Below, piece after piece: positions 27,114 to 37,700 of a stretch of DNA of 64,000 nt. The stretch covers positions 2,537,501 to 2,601,500 of the forward strand of contig NZ_PHTY01000001.1 in NCBI RefSeq assembly GCF_002813135.1, read 5' to 3'. The stretch is from Ulvibacter sp. MAR_2010_11 (GTDB taxonomy: Bacteria > Bacteroidota > Bacteroidia > Flavobacteriales > Flavobacteriaceae). Under the pieces are notes generated by a model. That model was not told where the DNA came from, did not search any database, and was given only the letters and a program-made list of their open reading frames with translations. A program made the translations under genes and the position numbers. Numbering within the stretch: position 1 is the first letter of the stretch; the number at the start of each line of letters is the position of its first letter.

Positions 27114-28019
27114 CTAACCCGCAACTTTCATTAAAAATCTGTTCAGGCTTCCGTAATAAACTTCAGGTTGTTCCAGCCAACCGTAATGTGCACAGTTGTC
27201 TATAAATACCAAATCTGAATTGCTAAAAAGGCGATGGCTGCTAGTTGCTATATTTTTGTCGATAATATCCTGTGCTCCCTGAATGATTAAAACGGGTTTC
27301 TTATAGGTTTCAATTTCTTTCTTGCAATCGTAGTTAATTGCTCGCAAATTCTGCCATACTAAACTGTTAATTTGGCTATTGCCTTCGGTTAAACGTTGCG
27401 CAATTTTATTTCTATGTGTATTATCGTATAAATAGGCCGGTGCCAAATAAGTTCCTCTTTGTAAACTCGCATGAAAGCTCGTATCACCATTGCGAATCTT
27501 ATTATTCCAGAAATTTAATGAATCCTGATCCTTTTGTGAAAGCCGGGCAGTGATATTTAAGGTGTTCAGCAAAGATAAATCCAACCCTCCGGAGGAAGAA
27601 AGAATAAGTCCTTTTACTCGTTCAGGGAATTTTGAAGTGTAATAGGATGCCAGCATACCACCAAAGGAATGTCCCATAACAATCCATTCTTCAAAACCGA
27701 GGTTTTTTCGAATTACCTCCATGTCGGCTACCATTAAATCCATGGTGATGGTTTTGGCACTGACTTCATTCATAACCGATTTTCCCGTACCTCTTTGGTC
27801 AAATAAAATAACCGTATTAGTTTCACATAAACTTTCGGCCAAACCCACAAAACCGTTGCTGCTCATTCCGGGGCCACCATTAATAACCACCAGTGCCGGA
27901 CCTTCTCCAAATGTTGTAACATGAAGTATTCCGTCACTTATCTTTAGCTCTATCTGTGTTTGAGCCAGTATACTACAGCCCAAACACAAGGTAAAAAATA
28001 AGACTAACAGCGATTTCAT
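27114..28019 (-). CDS. Exported alpha/beta-fold hydrolase (proline-iminopeptidase-like)
   Basis: A 301-aa protein with a signal peptide (MKSLLVLFFTLCLGCSILAQ). A Cys at 15 might allow lipidation, but LGCS is not a clean lipobox. The mature part has the oxyanion region VINGGPGMSSNGFV, the DQRGTGKS strand-loop, the nucleophile elbow GHSFGGMLA, and the late Asp and His in IQGAQDIID and DNCAHYGWLEQPE. It probably acts as a periplasmic aminopeptidase or esterase. It sits between Fe-S and HAD genes with small gaps. Confidence 0.87.
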   Translation of the reverse strand: MKSLLVLFFTLCLGCSILAQTQIELKISDGILHVTTFGEGPALVVINGGPGMSSNGFVGLAESLCETNTVILFDQRGTGKSVMNEVSAKTITMDLMVADMEVIRKNLGFEEWIVMGHSFGGMLASYYTSKFPERVKGLILSSSGGLDLSLLNTLNITARLSQKDQDSLNFWNNKIRNGDTSFHASLQRGTYLAPAYLYDNTHRNKIAQRLTEGNSQINSLVWQNLRAINYDCKKEIETYKKPVLIIQGAQDIIDKNIATSSHRLFSNSDLVFIDNCAHYGWLEQPEVYYGSLNRFLMKVAG

Positions 28020-28035
28020 TTTGTTTTGTTTTAAA

Positions 28036-29358
28036 TCAGGCTTCGTTTTTCCAGTTTAGGCGATCCATCTGATTGTACGGCCATGGTGCGCCGTTGTTTT
28101 CAATATTGGTCATGGCTCCGTTTAACTCCATGGGAGCAGCAGATTGTTCCATCACCAGATACTGACGCATTTCCATAATTATTGAAAGCGGGTCGATACT
28201 TACCGGGCAGGCTTCAACACAGGCGTTGCAAGTGGTGCATGCCCATAGTTCCTCTCTCGTGATATAATCGTCCAGCAATTGTTTGCCATCGGGCTTAAAC
28301 TCACCATTTTTCTCAATATTTTTTCCTACCTCTTCCAATCGGTCGCGGGTATCCATCATAATCTTTCTGGGAGACAACTTCTTCCCGGTGATGTTGGCCG
28401 GGCATTCACTTGTACAACGACCACATTCGGTGCAAGTATAGGCGTTTAGCAACTGAATTCGGGTTAAATCCATGACATCACTGGCTCCAAATTTTGCCGG
28501 GGCTTCGGCACCTTCGGCAGGAGCAGCAAACGGATCGGCTGTTGGATCCATCATTAATTTCACTTCGTTGGTAACCGATTCGAGGTTTTTGAATTTTCCC
28601 TTCGGAACAACTCTTCCGAAGTACACATTCGGGAAAGCCAGAATAATATGCAAGTGTTTCGAAAAGTACAGGTAATTCAGGAAAACTAAAATTCCCAAAA
28701 TATGAAGCCACCAGCAAGTACGCTCAATGGCAATTAGCTTGCCTTCCGAAAAATTTTCAAACAAGATTGCGATGTATTGACTCACAGGAAACATTCCTGC
28801 CTGAGTATAGTGTGCTGTACCCAAATGTTGTAGTTGCAAATCGGCTGCATTCATAGTTAGAAACAGTACCATGAGTACCATTTCGAAGTAGAGAATATAA
28901 TTGGCGTCGTTTTTGGGCCATCCTTTCATTTCGGCTGCCCAGAATCGCTTAATTTTCTGAATGTTTCTTCGAATCCAGAAAACTATCACCCCAATAAGGA
29001 CAAGCAATGCCAGAATCTCGAACGAAGCGATAAGGTAATCATACACTATTCCTAATCCCGAGAAAATACGGTGTGTTCCGAAGATACCATCGATAATAAT
29101 CTCCAGCACCTCAATATTAATAATGATAAAACCAACGTAAACGAAAATGTGCAATAGTCCCGAAACAGGGCGCACCACCATCTTAGACTGGCCAAGCGCA
29201 ATGCGTAGCACATTGCCCATACGTTCAGTTTTGTGGTCTGAAGCATCTACTTGCAGACCCAGCTTTATGTTTCGAATTATCTTACGAATGTTCTTGGTGA
29301 AAAAACCAATCCCGACAATTAGGGCGATGAGGAATAATATATTAGGAATGTATTGCAT
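28036..29358 (-). CDS. Membrane-bound 4Fe-4S dicluster oxidoreductase (HdrC/HdrE-like)
   Basis: A 440-aa protein. The first 270 residues contain about six transmembrane helices with conserved His, resembling a NarI-type haem b subunit. The C-terminal part has two classical ferredoxin motifs, CTECGRCTSECP and CTTCNACVEACP. This layout fits a quinone-linked electron-transfer subunit that passes electrons to a soluble CCG protein such as the one at 25826. Cytosolic Fe-S face and membrane haem are inferred. It is four bases downstream of the MCE-domain gene. Confidence 0.9.
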   Translation of the reverse strand: MQYIPNILFLIALIVGIGFFTKNIRKIIRNIKLGLQVDASDHKTERMGNVLRIALGQSKMVVRPVSGLLHIFVYVGFIIINIEVLEIIIDGIFGTHRIFSGLGIVYDYLIASFEILALLVLIGVIVFWIRRNIQKIKRFWAAEMKGWPKNDANYILYFEMVLMVLFLTMNAADLQLQHLGTAHYTQAGMFPVSQYIAILFENFSEGKLIAIERTCWWLHILGILVFLNYLYFSKHLHIILAFPNVYFGRVVPKGKFKNLESVTNEVKLMMDPTADPFAAPAEGAEAPAKFGASDVMDLTRIQLLNAYTCTECGRCTSECPANITGKKLSPRKIMMDTRDRLEEVGKNIEKNGEFKPDGKQLLDDYITREELWACTTCNACVEACPVSIDPLSIIMEMRQYLVMEQSAAPMELNGAMTNIENNGAPWPYNQMDRLNWKNEA

Positions 29359-29361
29359 TGT

Positions 29362-30312
29362 CTATTGATCGGGATTCTCGGGCGTCACGTATTCTTTTTG
29401 TTTTTTTCCAAATACTGAAATATGAACATAACGCTTCGGATTTAATTTTAAGTCCTGAAGTAATTGTTCCAACTGCCTTGAAGCTCCTTCAAGATTGTCG
29501 TACAATTTTTCGTCTTTTAATAATTTTCCAACGCTGCCCTCCCCATTGTCTATTCGTGTTACAATATCATTAAATCGGGTTACCACGTTTTGCAAGTCAG
29601 TCACAAGTTTTCCGGTTTCAAGCTTTGCTAAGGAATCGGACAATTTTGCAAAATTTTCGGACATCACATCCAGATTTGTGAATGTTCGGTTTAACTTATC
29701 TGTGTTCTCGCCCAAAACTGCGTCTAATTTTCCTGAAACACCGCCCAAGGAATTTAAAGTTGTATTCAGGTTTGCAATTGCATTTTTAAGATTCTCACGG
29801 GTACGTTCGTCGACAATATCGGTGTAGGCTAATAAAAGCGTATCTACTGTAGCGAGTGTGTTGTTTACTTTTAGCTCTAAAGGTCCCAACCGGGACGCAA
29901 CGGCATCCAGCATACTTTTCTCAATTTCACCTTTTAACGTATCTCCGGATTTGGCAATGTTTGAAGCATCGTAAGAAGGAAAAATACCTATCGACTTTCC
30001 GCCTATGAGTCCGCTGCTGTAGATACGTACCAGGCTATTTTTTGAAAAATCGAAGTCTTCCTCAACCGTAAATTCTACCACCAAGCCCCCTGTTTTATTG
30101 GCGAAAGTGATGTTTTGCACCTTCCCAACATTTAATCCGTTAATGGTTACGGGAGCAGACTTCGCCAGCCCCTCCACATTGCTGTATTTTACATAAAAAG
30201 TACGGTGATTATCAAGGAGATTAGTACCCTTTAAAAAGCTGTAACCAAAGATAAACAGTAAGATGGCGCCAATAGCGAGTATTCCGGTTTTTACTTCTCT
30301 AGATAGTTTCAA
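29362..30312 (-). CDS. MlaD-family MCE-domain protein
   Basis: A 316-aa protein with one N-terminal transmembrane helix (residues about 8-26, AIGAILLFIFGYSFLKG). An MCE domain follows (about 38-115; FYVKYSNVEGLAKSAPVTINGL, VRIYSSGLIGGKSIGI). The rest is an amphipathic helical region, likely an extended coiled coil. MCE proteins form hexameric rings that carry lipids between inner and outer membrane. No MlaE permease or MlaF ATPase gene is adjacent. Followed closely by the Fe-S gene. Confidence 0.92.
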   Translation of the reverse strand: MKLSREVKTGILAIGAILLFIFGYSFLKGTNLLDNHRTFYVKYSNVEGLAKSAPVTINGLNVGKVQNITFANKTGGLVVEFTVEEDFDFSKNSLVRIYSSGLIGGKSIGIFPSYDASNIAKSGDTLKGEIEKSMLDAVASRLGPLELKVNNTLATVDTLLLAYTDIVDERTRENLKNAIANLNTTLNSLGGVSGKLDAVLGENTDKLNRTFTNLDVMSENFAKLSDSLAKLETGKLVTDLQNVVTRFNDIVTRIDNGEGSVGKLLKDEKLYDNLEGASRQLEQLLQDLKLNPKRYVHISVFGKKQKEYVTPENPDQ

Positions 30313-30335
30313 AAAGGTAGTATTTAGGTTCCAAA

Positions 30336-30343
30336 CAAATTTA
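30336..30343 (-). promoter_or_regulatory. Possible -7 element for the MCE gene (TAAATTTG on - strand)
   Basis: The - strand reads TAAATTTG, a match to TAnnTTTG, with 23 bases to the ATG at 30312. No TTG is found at -33 spacing, so only the -7 box supports it. Confidence 0.35.
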
Positions 30344-30367
30344 GAAATAAATATAGAAAAACGGGGG

Positions 30368-31489
30368 CTATTTGTCTTTTGAATTTAAAACATCCGAAAG
30401 TTTAACTTTTTTGTCTCCTTTAAAGGCGACAATATAGCAAGAGGCATAGCCCTTTTCCTGAGCAAAACTCTTCATTATTTGTATTTTATTATAGTCGGAT
30501 GTTTCCCCGTAATAATATTTATACAACCCGTCTTCTTTGGCACGATTCACGTCTTTTAACCCTTTAAAATTGGAGGGTTTGGTATCCAGTTTCTTTCCGG
30601 TCGCTGCCAGTTGCACCCGAAACATAACATCTTTGTAGTGTTTCTCTACAGTAGTTTCGATCGCCTTGTTTATTTCGGTATCTTCCATCACGGGATTTTG
30701 TGATTTGGTAGTTGTCATGGAGAGACTATTTTTATACGAAAGAATTGCCTTGGCTATTTCGTTAGCCATTTCATTCTGACCTTTATCTGAATTCAAGTAC
30801 TTTCCTTCTTCAGTGTTGCTCAAAAAACCTGTTTCCACAAGCACACTGGGCATATAAGTATTGTGAAGCACCCAGAATCCGGCCTGTTTTACACTTCGGT
30901 CTTTGCGCTTTAAGGTATTAGTAAAGTTATTTTGAATGAGACTTGCCAGCAAAATACTTTGATCCAGGTATTCCTCCTGCATAAGCGTAAGCCCGATAAG
31001 AGATTCGGGATGACTGGGATCGAAACCCGCATAGGTCTCTTTGTAGTTATCTTCCAGGAAAATTACTTCGTTTTCCTTTTTAGCCACTTCGAAATTCGCC
31101 TGACTCTTGTGTAGTCCTAATACAAAGGTTTCTGTACCGTAAGCCTGTGTATGGTGTGCATTGCAATGCACCGAAACAAATAGGTCGGCATCGGCTTTAT
31201 TGGCAATGGCAGCTCTTTCGGATAATTCGAGAAAAACATTTTTTGTACGGGTGTAGATAACTTTTATATCGGGGTTTTTTTCAAGGATTTTTCCAACTCC
31301 CAAAACAATATTTAACGCTATATCTGCCTCTTTGTAGCCATTTTTAGTATTCCCGGAGTCTTTTCCGCCGTGGCCGGCATCCAACACCACTACGAAGGGT
31401 TTAGTGGCATCGTTATTGTTCGGGGTTAATGCGGTGAGGAGACCTATTCCTATAGTAAGTAAGAAAATGCTAAGAAGTTTCGTTTTCAT
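30368..31489 (-). CDS. N-acetylmuramoyl-L-alanine amidase (Amidase_3)
   Basis: A 373-aa exported protein (hydrophobic segment at residues 5-22). The zinc amidase domain begins VVLDAGHGGKDSG (first His ligand with the following Glu in KEADIALN), has VHCNAH as the later His motif, and VLVETGFLSNTEEG with the catalytic Glu. A roughly 150-residue C-terminal region contains an SPOR-like fold (VMFRVQLAATGKKLD... KIQIMKSFAQEKGY), which would bind denuded septal glycan. It cleaves the lactyl-alanine amide in peptidoglycan during daughter-cell separation. Confidence 0.92.
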   Translation of the reverse strand: MKTKLLSIFLLTIGIGLLTALTPNNNDATKPFVVVLDAGHGGKDSGNTKNGYKEADIALNIVLGVGKILEKNPDIKVIYTRTKNVFLELSERAAIANKADADLFVSVHCNAHHTQAYGTETFVLGLHKSQANFEVAKKENEVIFLEDNYKETYAGFDPSHPESLIGLTLMQEEYLDQSILLASLIQNNFTNTLKRKDRSVKQAGFWVLHNTYMPSVLVETGFLSNTEEGKYLNSDKGQNEMANEIAKAILSYKNSLSMTTTKSQNPVMEDTEINKAIETTVEKHYKDVMFRVQLAATGKKLDTKPSNFKGLKDVNRAKEDGLYKYYYGETSDYNKIQIMKSFAQEKGYASCYIVAFKGDKKVKLSDVLNSKDK

Positions 31490-31641
31490 ATAATTACTAA
31501 CGTATGGTAAATGTTGATATTTTAAAAAATTGATTTTAGAAAACGCAGCCCAAAAAATATGCTTAATTTTGAGCCCGTTCGTTGTTTGTTAACGGACTTT
31601 CAAAAACTAAGCCAAAAATACAAAATAATAGTATCTAAGCA

Positions 31642-34356
31642 TTGCAAACAAAACGGCAATTTATTCCGATTTTACTTTTTTTTCTGCTCTTCTGCGGTTA
31701 TGCAATGCATTCGCAGGATATTCCTCCCAAGCAGGATGTAACAATACCCGCCAAACAAGATTCCGACACCATCACCGTTGATGTTAAGCCAATAATTTCT
31801 GAAATTAATGAAGTAGCAATTGATACTGTTAAAAACGATACGGTCAAGCCAAAAAAAGACTATTTAGATAACATTGTGGATTATTACGGCGAAGACTATG
31901 TGTATCTGGACCGAAAGGCGAACAAGGTATATATGTACAACAAGGCGTATCTTATCTATGGAGATATGCGCATTGATGCCGGATTAATTATTCTGGACTA
32001 CAACAAAAATGAAGTCACGGCGAAAGGAATAGACAGTGCAGGCAAGTATACACAGCGCCCTGTCTTTGTGCAAGGCCCCAATAGAGCCGAACCCGATTCA
32101 CTACGGTTTAACACCAAATCGAAAAAAGCTATTGTCCACAATACCAGGACCGAACAAAATGGGTTTCAGGTTTTGGCTGAAACGACCAAAAAAGAAAACG
32201 ATTCGGTGTATTTCCTGCGGAATGTACGATTTACCACCTCCAAGAACCTTGAAGACCCCGAATACTACTTCTATACCCGAAAAGCCAAGTTTGTTCCACA
32301 GAAAAAGATTGTTACCGGACTTACCAATATGTATATCGCCGATGTTCCCACGCCGGTTGGATTGCCGTTTGCGTATTTTCCGCTCACCGAAGATCGTACC
32401 TCCGGGTTTATAATTCCAACTATTGGAGAAAACAGCAATCGGGGATTCTTTTTTCAGAACGGAGGGTATTACTTTGCCATTAACGATTATCTGGACTTAA
32501 CTGTATTGGGCGATTATTATACCAACGGCAGTTATGGTTTACGGGGTGAATCTACTTATGTAAAGCGATATATGTTTCGAGGAAATGTTAGTATCCGCTA
32601 TGAAAATCTTATAAACAGTGAAAGAGGCTTCCCCGATTTTAGTGAAAGCTCGGTGTATAACATTCGCTGGAGTCATAATCAGGATGCCAAGTCCAATCCC
32701 ACTTCGCGTTTTTCGGCCTCTGTAAATTTGGGGAGTAGCAGGTATTTTCAGGAATCAATCAATCAGACAAATAATGCCAGCGCCCTTGTAAATACGCTAA
32801 GTTCTTCGGTTTCGTACGCCAAAACCTTTGAAGGGGAACCTCAGGTGAATGCAACCATTGCAGCTACACATTCTCAAAATACAAATACCGAGGAAATAAA
32901 TATGTCCTTGCCAAACGCCAATGTGAGTGTCTCTCGAATTTTTCCTTTCGCGCCTAAAATTGGAACTAAAAATGGTATTATAGAGAATATAAATGTTCAA
33001 TACGATGTCACTGCCGAAAACCGATTTAGAACTGTAGATTCACTCTTTTTTAGGCCAGAAATGTTCGAAAAAGCTCAGATTGGTGCCCAACACAACATTC
33101 CGGTAAGCACCAATTTTAAAATACTTAATTATTTAAGCGCCTCAGCCAACAGCAGTTTACGGGAAACTTGGGTGCTCAAAACCATTGAGCGTTCCTACGA
33201 TACCTCGCTTAATGATGGCATAGGAGGTGTAGTTGAAGATACCATTCCGGGCTTCGACCGATACTTGACATACAACTTTTCAACCAGTTTAGGAACAACA
33301 GTTTACGGTTTGTTTAATTTTGGAGCCGATAAAAAAATACAAGCCTTACGACATGTAATGCGACCTTCGGTAAGTTATAACATCAATCCGGGGTTCGATA
33401 AATATTACGATGAGTATGTAATTCCGGCAACCGCCGATCCCGATGTAAATGAGGAGGTTGTAGCCTATTCCCGTTTTGAGAATACACTTTACGGAGCTCC
33501 CAGCCGCAATTACTCCAGTAGTATAGGCATGTCATTGAGTAATACCTTTGAGGCAAAGGTGACCAGCAAGGACACAACCTTAACCGAACCTAAGAAAGTA
33601 ACCTTACTTAATAATCTCAATTTTTCGACCGGATACAACCTTTCAGGCGATTCATTGCGATGGAATCCGGTGAGTTTTACCGGAAATATTCCTATTGTAG
33701 AAAAGCTGGATTTTAATTTTAACGGAACGCTGGACCCCTATGCTTTAAACAGCAACAATCAGCGTATTGATGTTTTTAATATCGACAATGGCGGGAGTTT
33801 GTTTAGACTTACAAACGCGAACATAAGTGTCAACTATTCCTTTTCCAGCAAGGATTTTGAAGGAAAAAGTGAAGATAAGGATCGTTCAGACAATGAAACC
33901 TTCAGAAATGGAGGAAGGCCCGACGACCTGTTTGGTGACACAACCGATATTTACGATGGAAATATTTACAAAGAAGATGATGATGACGAAAAAGATAAAA
34001 ATGTTGCCTGGTATAAGTATCAAATACCGTGGGATTTACGACTGGCTTACACCATGACCTATTCGAACGGGCAACGTCAAAATGAAATTTCCTCACAGTC
34101 TTTAATGCTTAGCACAAACCTTGAATTATCTCCGCGGTGGCGTGTGGGAGTCTCTTCGGGATACGATTTTAAGAATAACGGTGTTACTTTAACGCAGTTT
34201 CGGTTTCAGCGAGACTTGGAAAGCTGGCAAATGAGCTTTAACTGGACTCCTATTGGTAGTATTAATACATCGTGGTATTTCTTTATTGGGATAAAATCTT
34301 CGGTGTTGAGCGATATTAAATACGATAAACGCAGAGAACCCGATAAAGGTTTGTAA
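31642..34356 (+). CDS. lptD: LPS-assembly protein LptD, Bacteroidota type
   Basis: A 904-aa protein from a TTG at 31642; no ATG precedes the signal peptide, which runs to about AMHSQD. Residues about 75-230 form the OstA/LptA-like beta-taco (DRKANKVYMYNKAYLIYGD; RTEQNGFQVLAETTKKE). Residues about 240-900 form the large barrel with alternating strands, and an acidic insert (EDDDDEKDKN) lies before the last strands. It inserts lipopolysaccharide into the outer leaflet with LptE. Divergent from the amidase; ridA follows 17 bases downstream. Confidence 0.85.
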   Translation: MQTKRQFIPILLFFLLFCGYAMHSQDIPPKQDVTIPAKQDSDTITVDVKPIISEINEVAIDTVKNDTVKPKKDYLDNIVDYYGEDYVYLDRKANKVYMYNKAYLIYGDMRIDAGLIILDYNKNEVTAKGIDSAGKYTQRPVFVQGPNRAEPDSLRFNTKSKKAIVHNTRTEQNGFQVLAETTKKENDSVYFLRNVRFTTSKNLEDPEYYFYTRKAKFVPQKKIVTGLTNMYIADVPTPVGLPFAYFPLTEDRTSGFIIPTIGENSNRGFFFQNGGYYFAINDYLDLTVLGDYYTNGSYGLRGESTYVKRYMFRGNVSIRYENLINSERGFPDFSESSVYNIRWSHNQDAKSNPTSRFSASVNLGSSRYFQESINQTNNASALVNTLSSSVSYAKTFEGEPQVNATIAATHSQNTNTEEINMSLPNANVSVSRIFPFAPKIGTKNGIIENINVQYDVTAENRFRTVDSLFFRPEMFEKAQIGAQHNIPVSTNFKILNYLSASANSSLRETWVLKTIERSYDTSLNDGIGGVVEDTIPGFDRYLTYNFSTSLGTTVYGLFNFGADKKIQALRHVMRPSVSYNINPGFDKYYDEYVIPATADPDVNEEVVAYSRFENTLYGAPSRNYSSSIGMSLSNTFEAKVTSKDTTLTEPKKVTLLNNLNFSTGYNLSGDSLRWNPVSFTGNIPIVEKLDFNFNGTLDPYALNSNNQRIDVFNIDNGGSLFRLTNANISVNYSFSSKDFEGKSEDKDRSDNETFRNGGRPDDLFGDTTDIYDGNIYKEDDDDEKDKNVAWYKYQIPWDLRLAYTMTYSNGQRQNEISSQSLMLSTNLELSPRWRVGVSSGYDFKNNGVTLTQFRFQRDLESWQMSFNWTPIGSINTSWYFFIGIKSSVLSDIKYDKRREPDKGL

Positions 34357-34373
34357 CTCTTAATTCATAAAAA

Positions 34374-34754
34374 ATGAAAAAAATTATTAATACTAAAAAC
34401 GCCCCTGCTCCTATCGGGCCTTATAGTCAAGCAGTACTTAAAGGGAATATGTTGTACACGTCGGGTCAGATTGCGCTCGATCCTGAAACCGGAGAACTTG
34501 TTTTAGGCGATATTAAGACCGAAACAAAGCTGGTTATGGAAAATTTGAAAGCTGTTTTAACCGAAGCCGGAATGACCTTCGAGAATGTTCTTAAAACCTC
34601 AATATTTATTAGTGATATGAAACACTTCGGATCAATAAACGAAGTGTATGCAACTTATTTTAATGAGGCTACTGCTCCTGCAAGAGAGACTGTTGAAGTG
34701 GCCAATCTGCCAAAGTATGTGAATGTTGAGATTTCAATGATAGCTTCCCTATAA
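34374..34754 (+). CDS. ridA: RidA-family enamine/imine deaminase
   Basis: A 126-aa protein of normal length. Family signatures are APAPIGPYSQAV near the start, MLYTSGQIALDPETGELV, and the C-terminal ARETVEVANLPKYVNVEISM, including the Arg that binds the carboxylate of the substrate. RidA hydrolyses reactive 2-aminoacrylate and related enamines from PLP enzymes. It follows lptD closely and converges on tamB. Confidence 0.95.
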   Translation: MKKIINTKNAPAPIGPYSQAVLKGNMLYTSGQIALDPETGELVLGDIKTETKLVMENLKAVLTEAGMTFENVLKTSIFISDMKHFGSINEVYATYFNEATAPARETVEVANLPKYVNVEISMIASL

Positions 34755-34758
34755 GAAA

Positions 34759-37700
34759 CTAATCTTCGTTTTCCTTTGTTCCCTGCGGATTAAAATCGGC
34801 CGGGAAAGAACTGTCATCAGGAACTATTGGCATCTCATTTTCCGATTCCAACGTAAGTTTTCTATTAAATAATTTGTTGACCAATTCACGGAAGGTATCA
34901 AAATCGACCGAATACGAAATTCCCGCGCCCTGTTCAAATATTTGATCCTCTCCAATAAACTGAATGTCTGCCTGCCGATTGAAAAAATTGATTCGTAAAC
35001 TTCCGTCTTCATTCACTAACCATTGAACTTCAATGTCGCCGGCTACTGCTGTTTCATTTACACCACCAACCGGAACGCCAACCTTACCGTTTATAAGAAT
35101 ACGCTCGTTAATTTGGGTAGAAAGCGTAATCCCAAAGCGATCTGCTGTTTCCTGATTGGGTAACCTGGAACCTTGTGAATAATCCAGACCTACCCTAAAC
35201 TTACTGTCCTGATCGGTAAACAGTTCGTTTACAAGTCCTGATACTCGTTCTACCAGCGTACCCGTAAAGGCATTCGATCCCTCATAGTTGTCGTTAACAA
35301 AAGAGCCCGAAGCTAGTAAAAATAACGCCTGATTTTGTTTTTGTTCTTCGTTTTGCAGTTTGTATTCCAACTCGCTCTTTACGATGGAACTTACACGTGG
35401 AAATTCGATACGGAACTTTATTTCCGGCTGAATTAATTCTCCGGTGAGATCTACTAAAACATGCACCGGAATCTTTCGGTTCACCGAAGGATTGTCCAAC
35501 AGAATGGACGGATTGGCTTCGGTTTTGTACAGTGCGCTCAAATTTAAACGAGCTCGCGTAGGATCCCCATCCCAGGTAATACTTCCGCCGGGAACCACTT
35601 CAATATTTTTCTGTATAAGCCCGCCGTATCTAAAATCGTAATCTCCCTTAATTACCAGGAAATCTCCCCACATTCTGAACTTTCCCAGGGTATTAATTTC
35701 AATCAATAAGATACCAGCTCCGCGTCCCCGTAGGGTTGAATTGTTTACAGGGTCTACCACTACCTCCACTTCGGCCTTTTCATTGATATCCAATTCGAAA
35801 TTGAGGGAGAGTCCTTTTACATTGTTTGAAATGACCATTTCCCCGCTAATTCGAGCCTCTTTTTCGGCCGGGGATAAAAATTTAATAAAGGAGTCATCCC
35901 CAATAGCTTCAGTATCACTCAGGGGCACTTTAAAAGTAGTTCCTTCTTCGGTGGTGGCAACAACATCAATTACCAATTCTTCCACAGGGCCTTTGATTAT
36001 GGCCGTTCCGCTAATAAAAGCGGTTCCATAATACAAGGCATCTTCATTGGCCGGGGTATCGAGTACCAGAAGGCGCTCGGGGGCATCGATATCGAGGTTC
36101 AGTTCCCAATCTCTAAAATTATCATGCGTAGCATTTCCGAATAGAACTCCTTCTGTATTATACTTGGTATCGGTGATGGTGGTAGTACGCAGTTCAATTT
36201 TATTCTTGTTTACTAAAATCTGAGCCGAATTATCTAAATTGAAATCTGTATTTAGATAAGGTATTTTTAATCCGCTGTTTGCCAACGTAATGCGTCCCAG
36301 CATATCGGGAGATTTATAATTTCCTGTAACCCGAACATTTCCGGTGGCACTTCCCCTTATGGCAGTAACCACATCGCCACCAAACGGACTAAAGGCTTGC
36401 AGATTAAACTCGTTGAGATTAATATCCAACCGTATTTGCGGATTTTGGGTTGAAACATCAATTTCGCCAATTGCTTCAATTGACTTTACATTATTGTTGG
36501 TAAGCGTTGTATTTATAGAGTATCTTGTTAAATCTTCATTCCCTGAAATTTTTAAATCTAGATCTCCAAACGGAATATCATTAATTACAACTCCATCTAT
36601 GGTAACAGAAGAATTTGGGTAATAAGCCTTGTTTTTTTGAACAAAATGAAGTCGCCCGTTGGTATTCCCTTCCAATCGCAAACTATCCACAGCCGGAACA
36701 ATGTTGCCAATATTAACGTTTTTAAACTGAAGCTGTATATCCTTATACGTCGAATCGCGAATGTTCCCGGCGAGCTGAATTATTTCATCGTTATGTCTAA
36801 ACACCAGGGAATCGATGCGTACCGAATTGAAATTATCGTCGAATACAACTTTATTTAGGTTATTATTGTTTTTATTGATATACCAGACGTTGTCCTTATA
36901 AGTAATATCCGATTTTTTAACACCTACCACCGATTTCCCTTCCGGGTTTATGGTGTGATACAACGAAAGATTAAATAAGTCCTCCTTTGCTTTACCTCCC
37001 TTAAATTCGGAACGAATGTAAAGCGTATCATTAATGGTTTTGTTAATCACATTCACATCCACTACATTGTAAACACCTGTGTATACCGAATCTACTGAAA
37101 TAAATGTATTGTAAATAGGGTTGTCGTTATCTACCTGAATATTTACCTTTCCTAAATAGTTTTTAAACAGTAAAATCTCCGGAGAGCGGAAATCGAGTTT
37201 AAATTTGGATTCATCGGAAGAGACAGAGCCTCGAACTTTCGTATTTTCACCAAGCTGCAGCTCCGGCACGAACACTTCAACAATTTTGTTGAAAACCAGA
37301 AACTCGTAATCAATATATTGATTTGTGGTTACTTCAATAGGTGTGTAGTTTGCATATATACTTCCTACCCCATTCCTAAACAAGTTGGGAATATCTTCAA
37401 CCAGAAATTTCCCTGAAATCTTACCGTTGATAATATCCGGGGAATTAATTTCAATTGTACGAATATCCCCTTCAAAAGAAGAAGTGATGTTAAAATCATC
37501 GAAAAAGAAATCGTCCCGCTCACTTTGATAAAAAGTTTGCTGAAAAGTAATGGTTCCCTTTGCATCGTCGAAAGTGGTTCCATCCATATCTACGATCACT
37601 TTTCCTGCAAACACTGCAATACTATCTCTGGTGACAAGCTGTAACTTGTTAAGTTCGGCATACTCTACATCGGCTTCAAAATCGTATTGGTTAAAATCTT

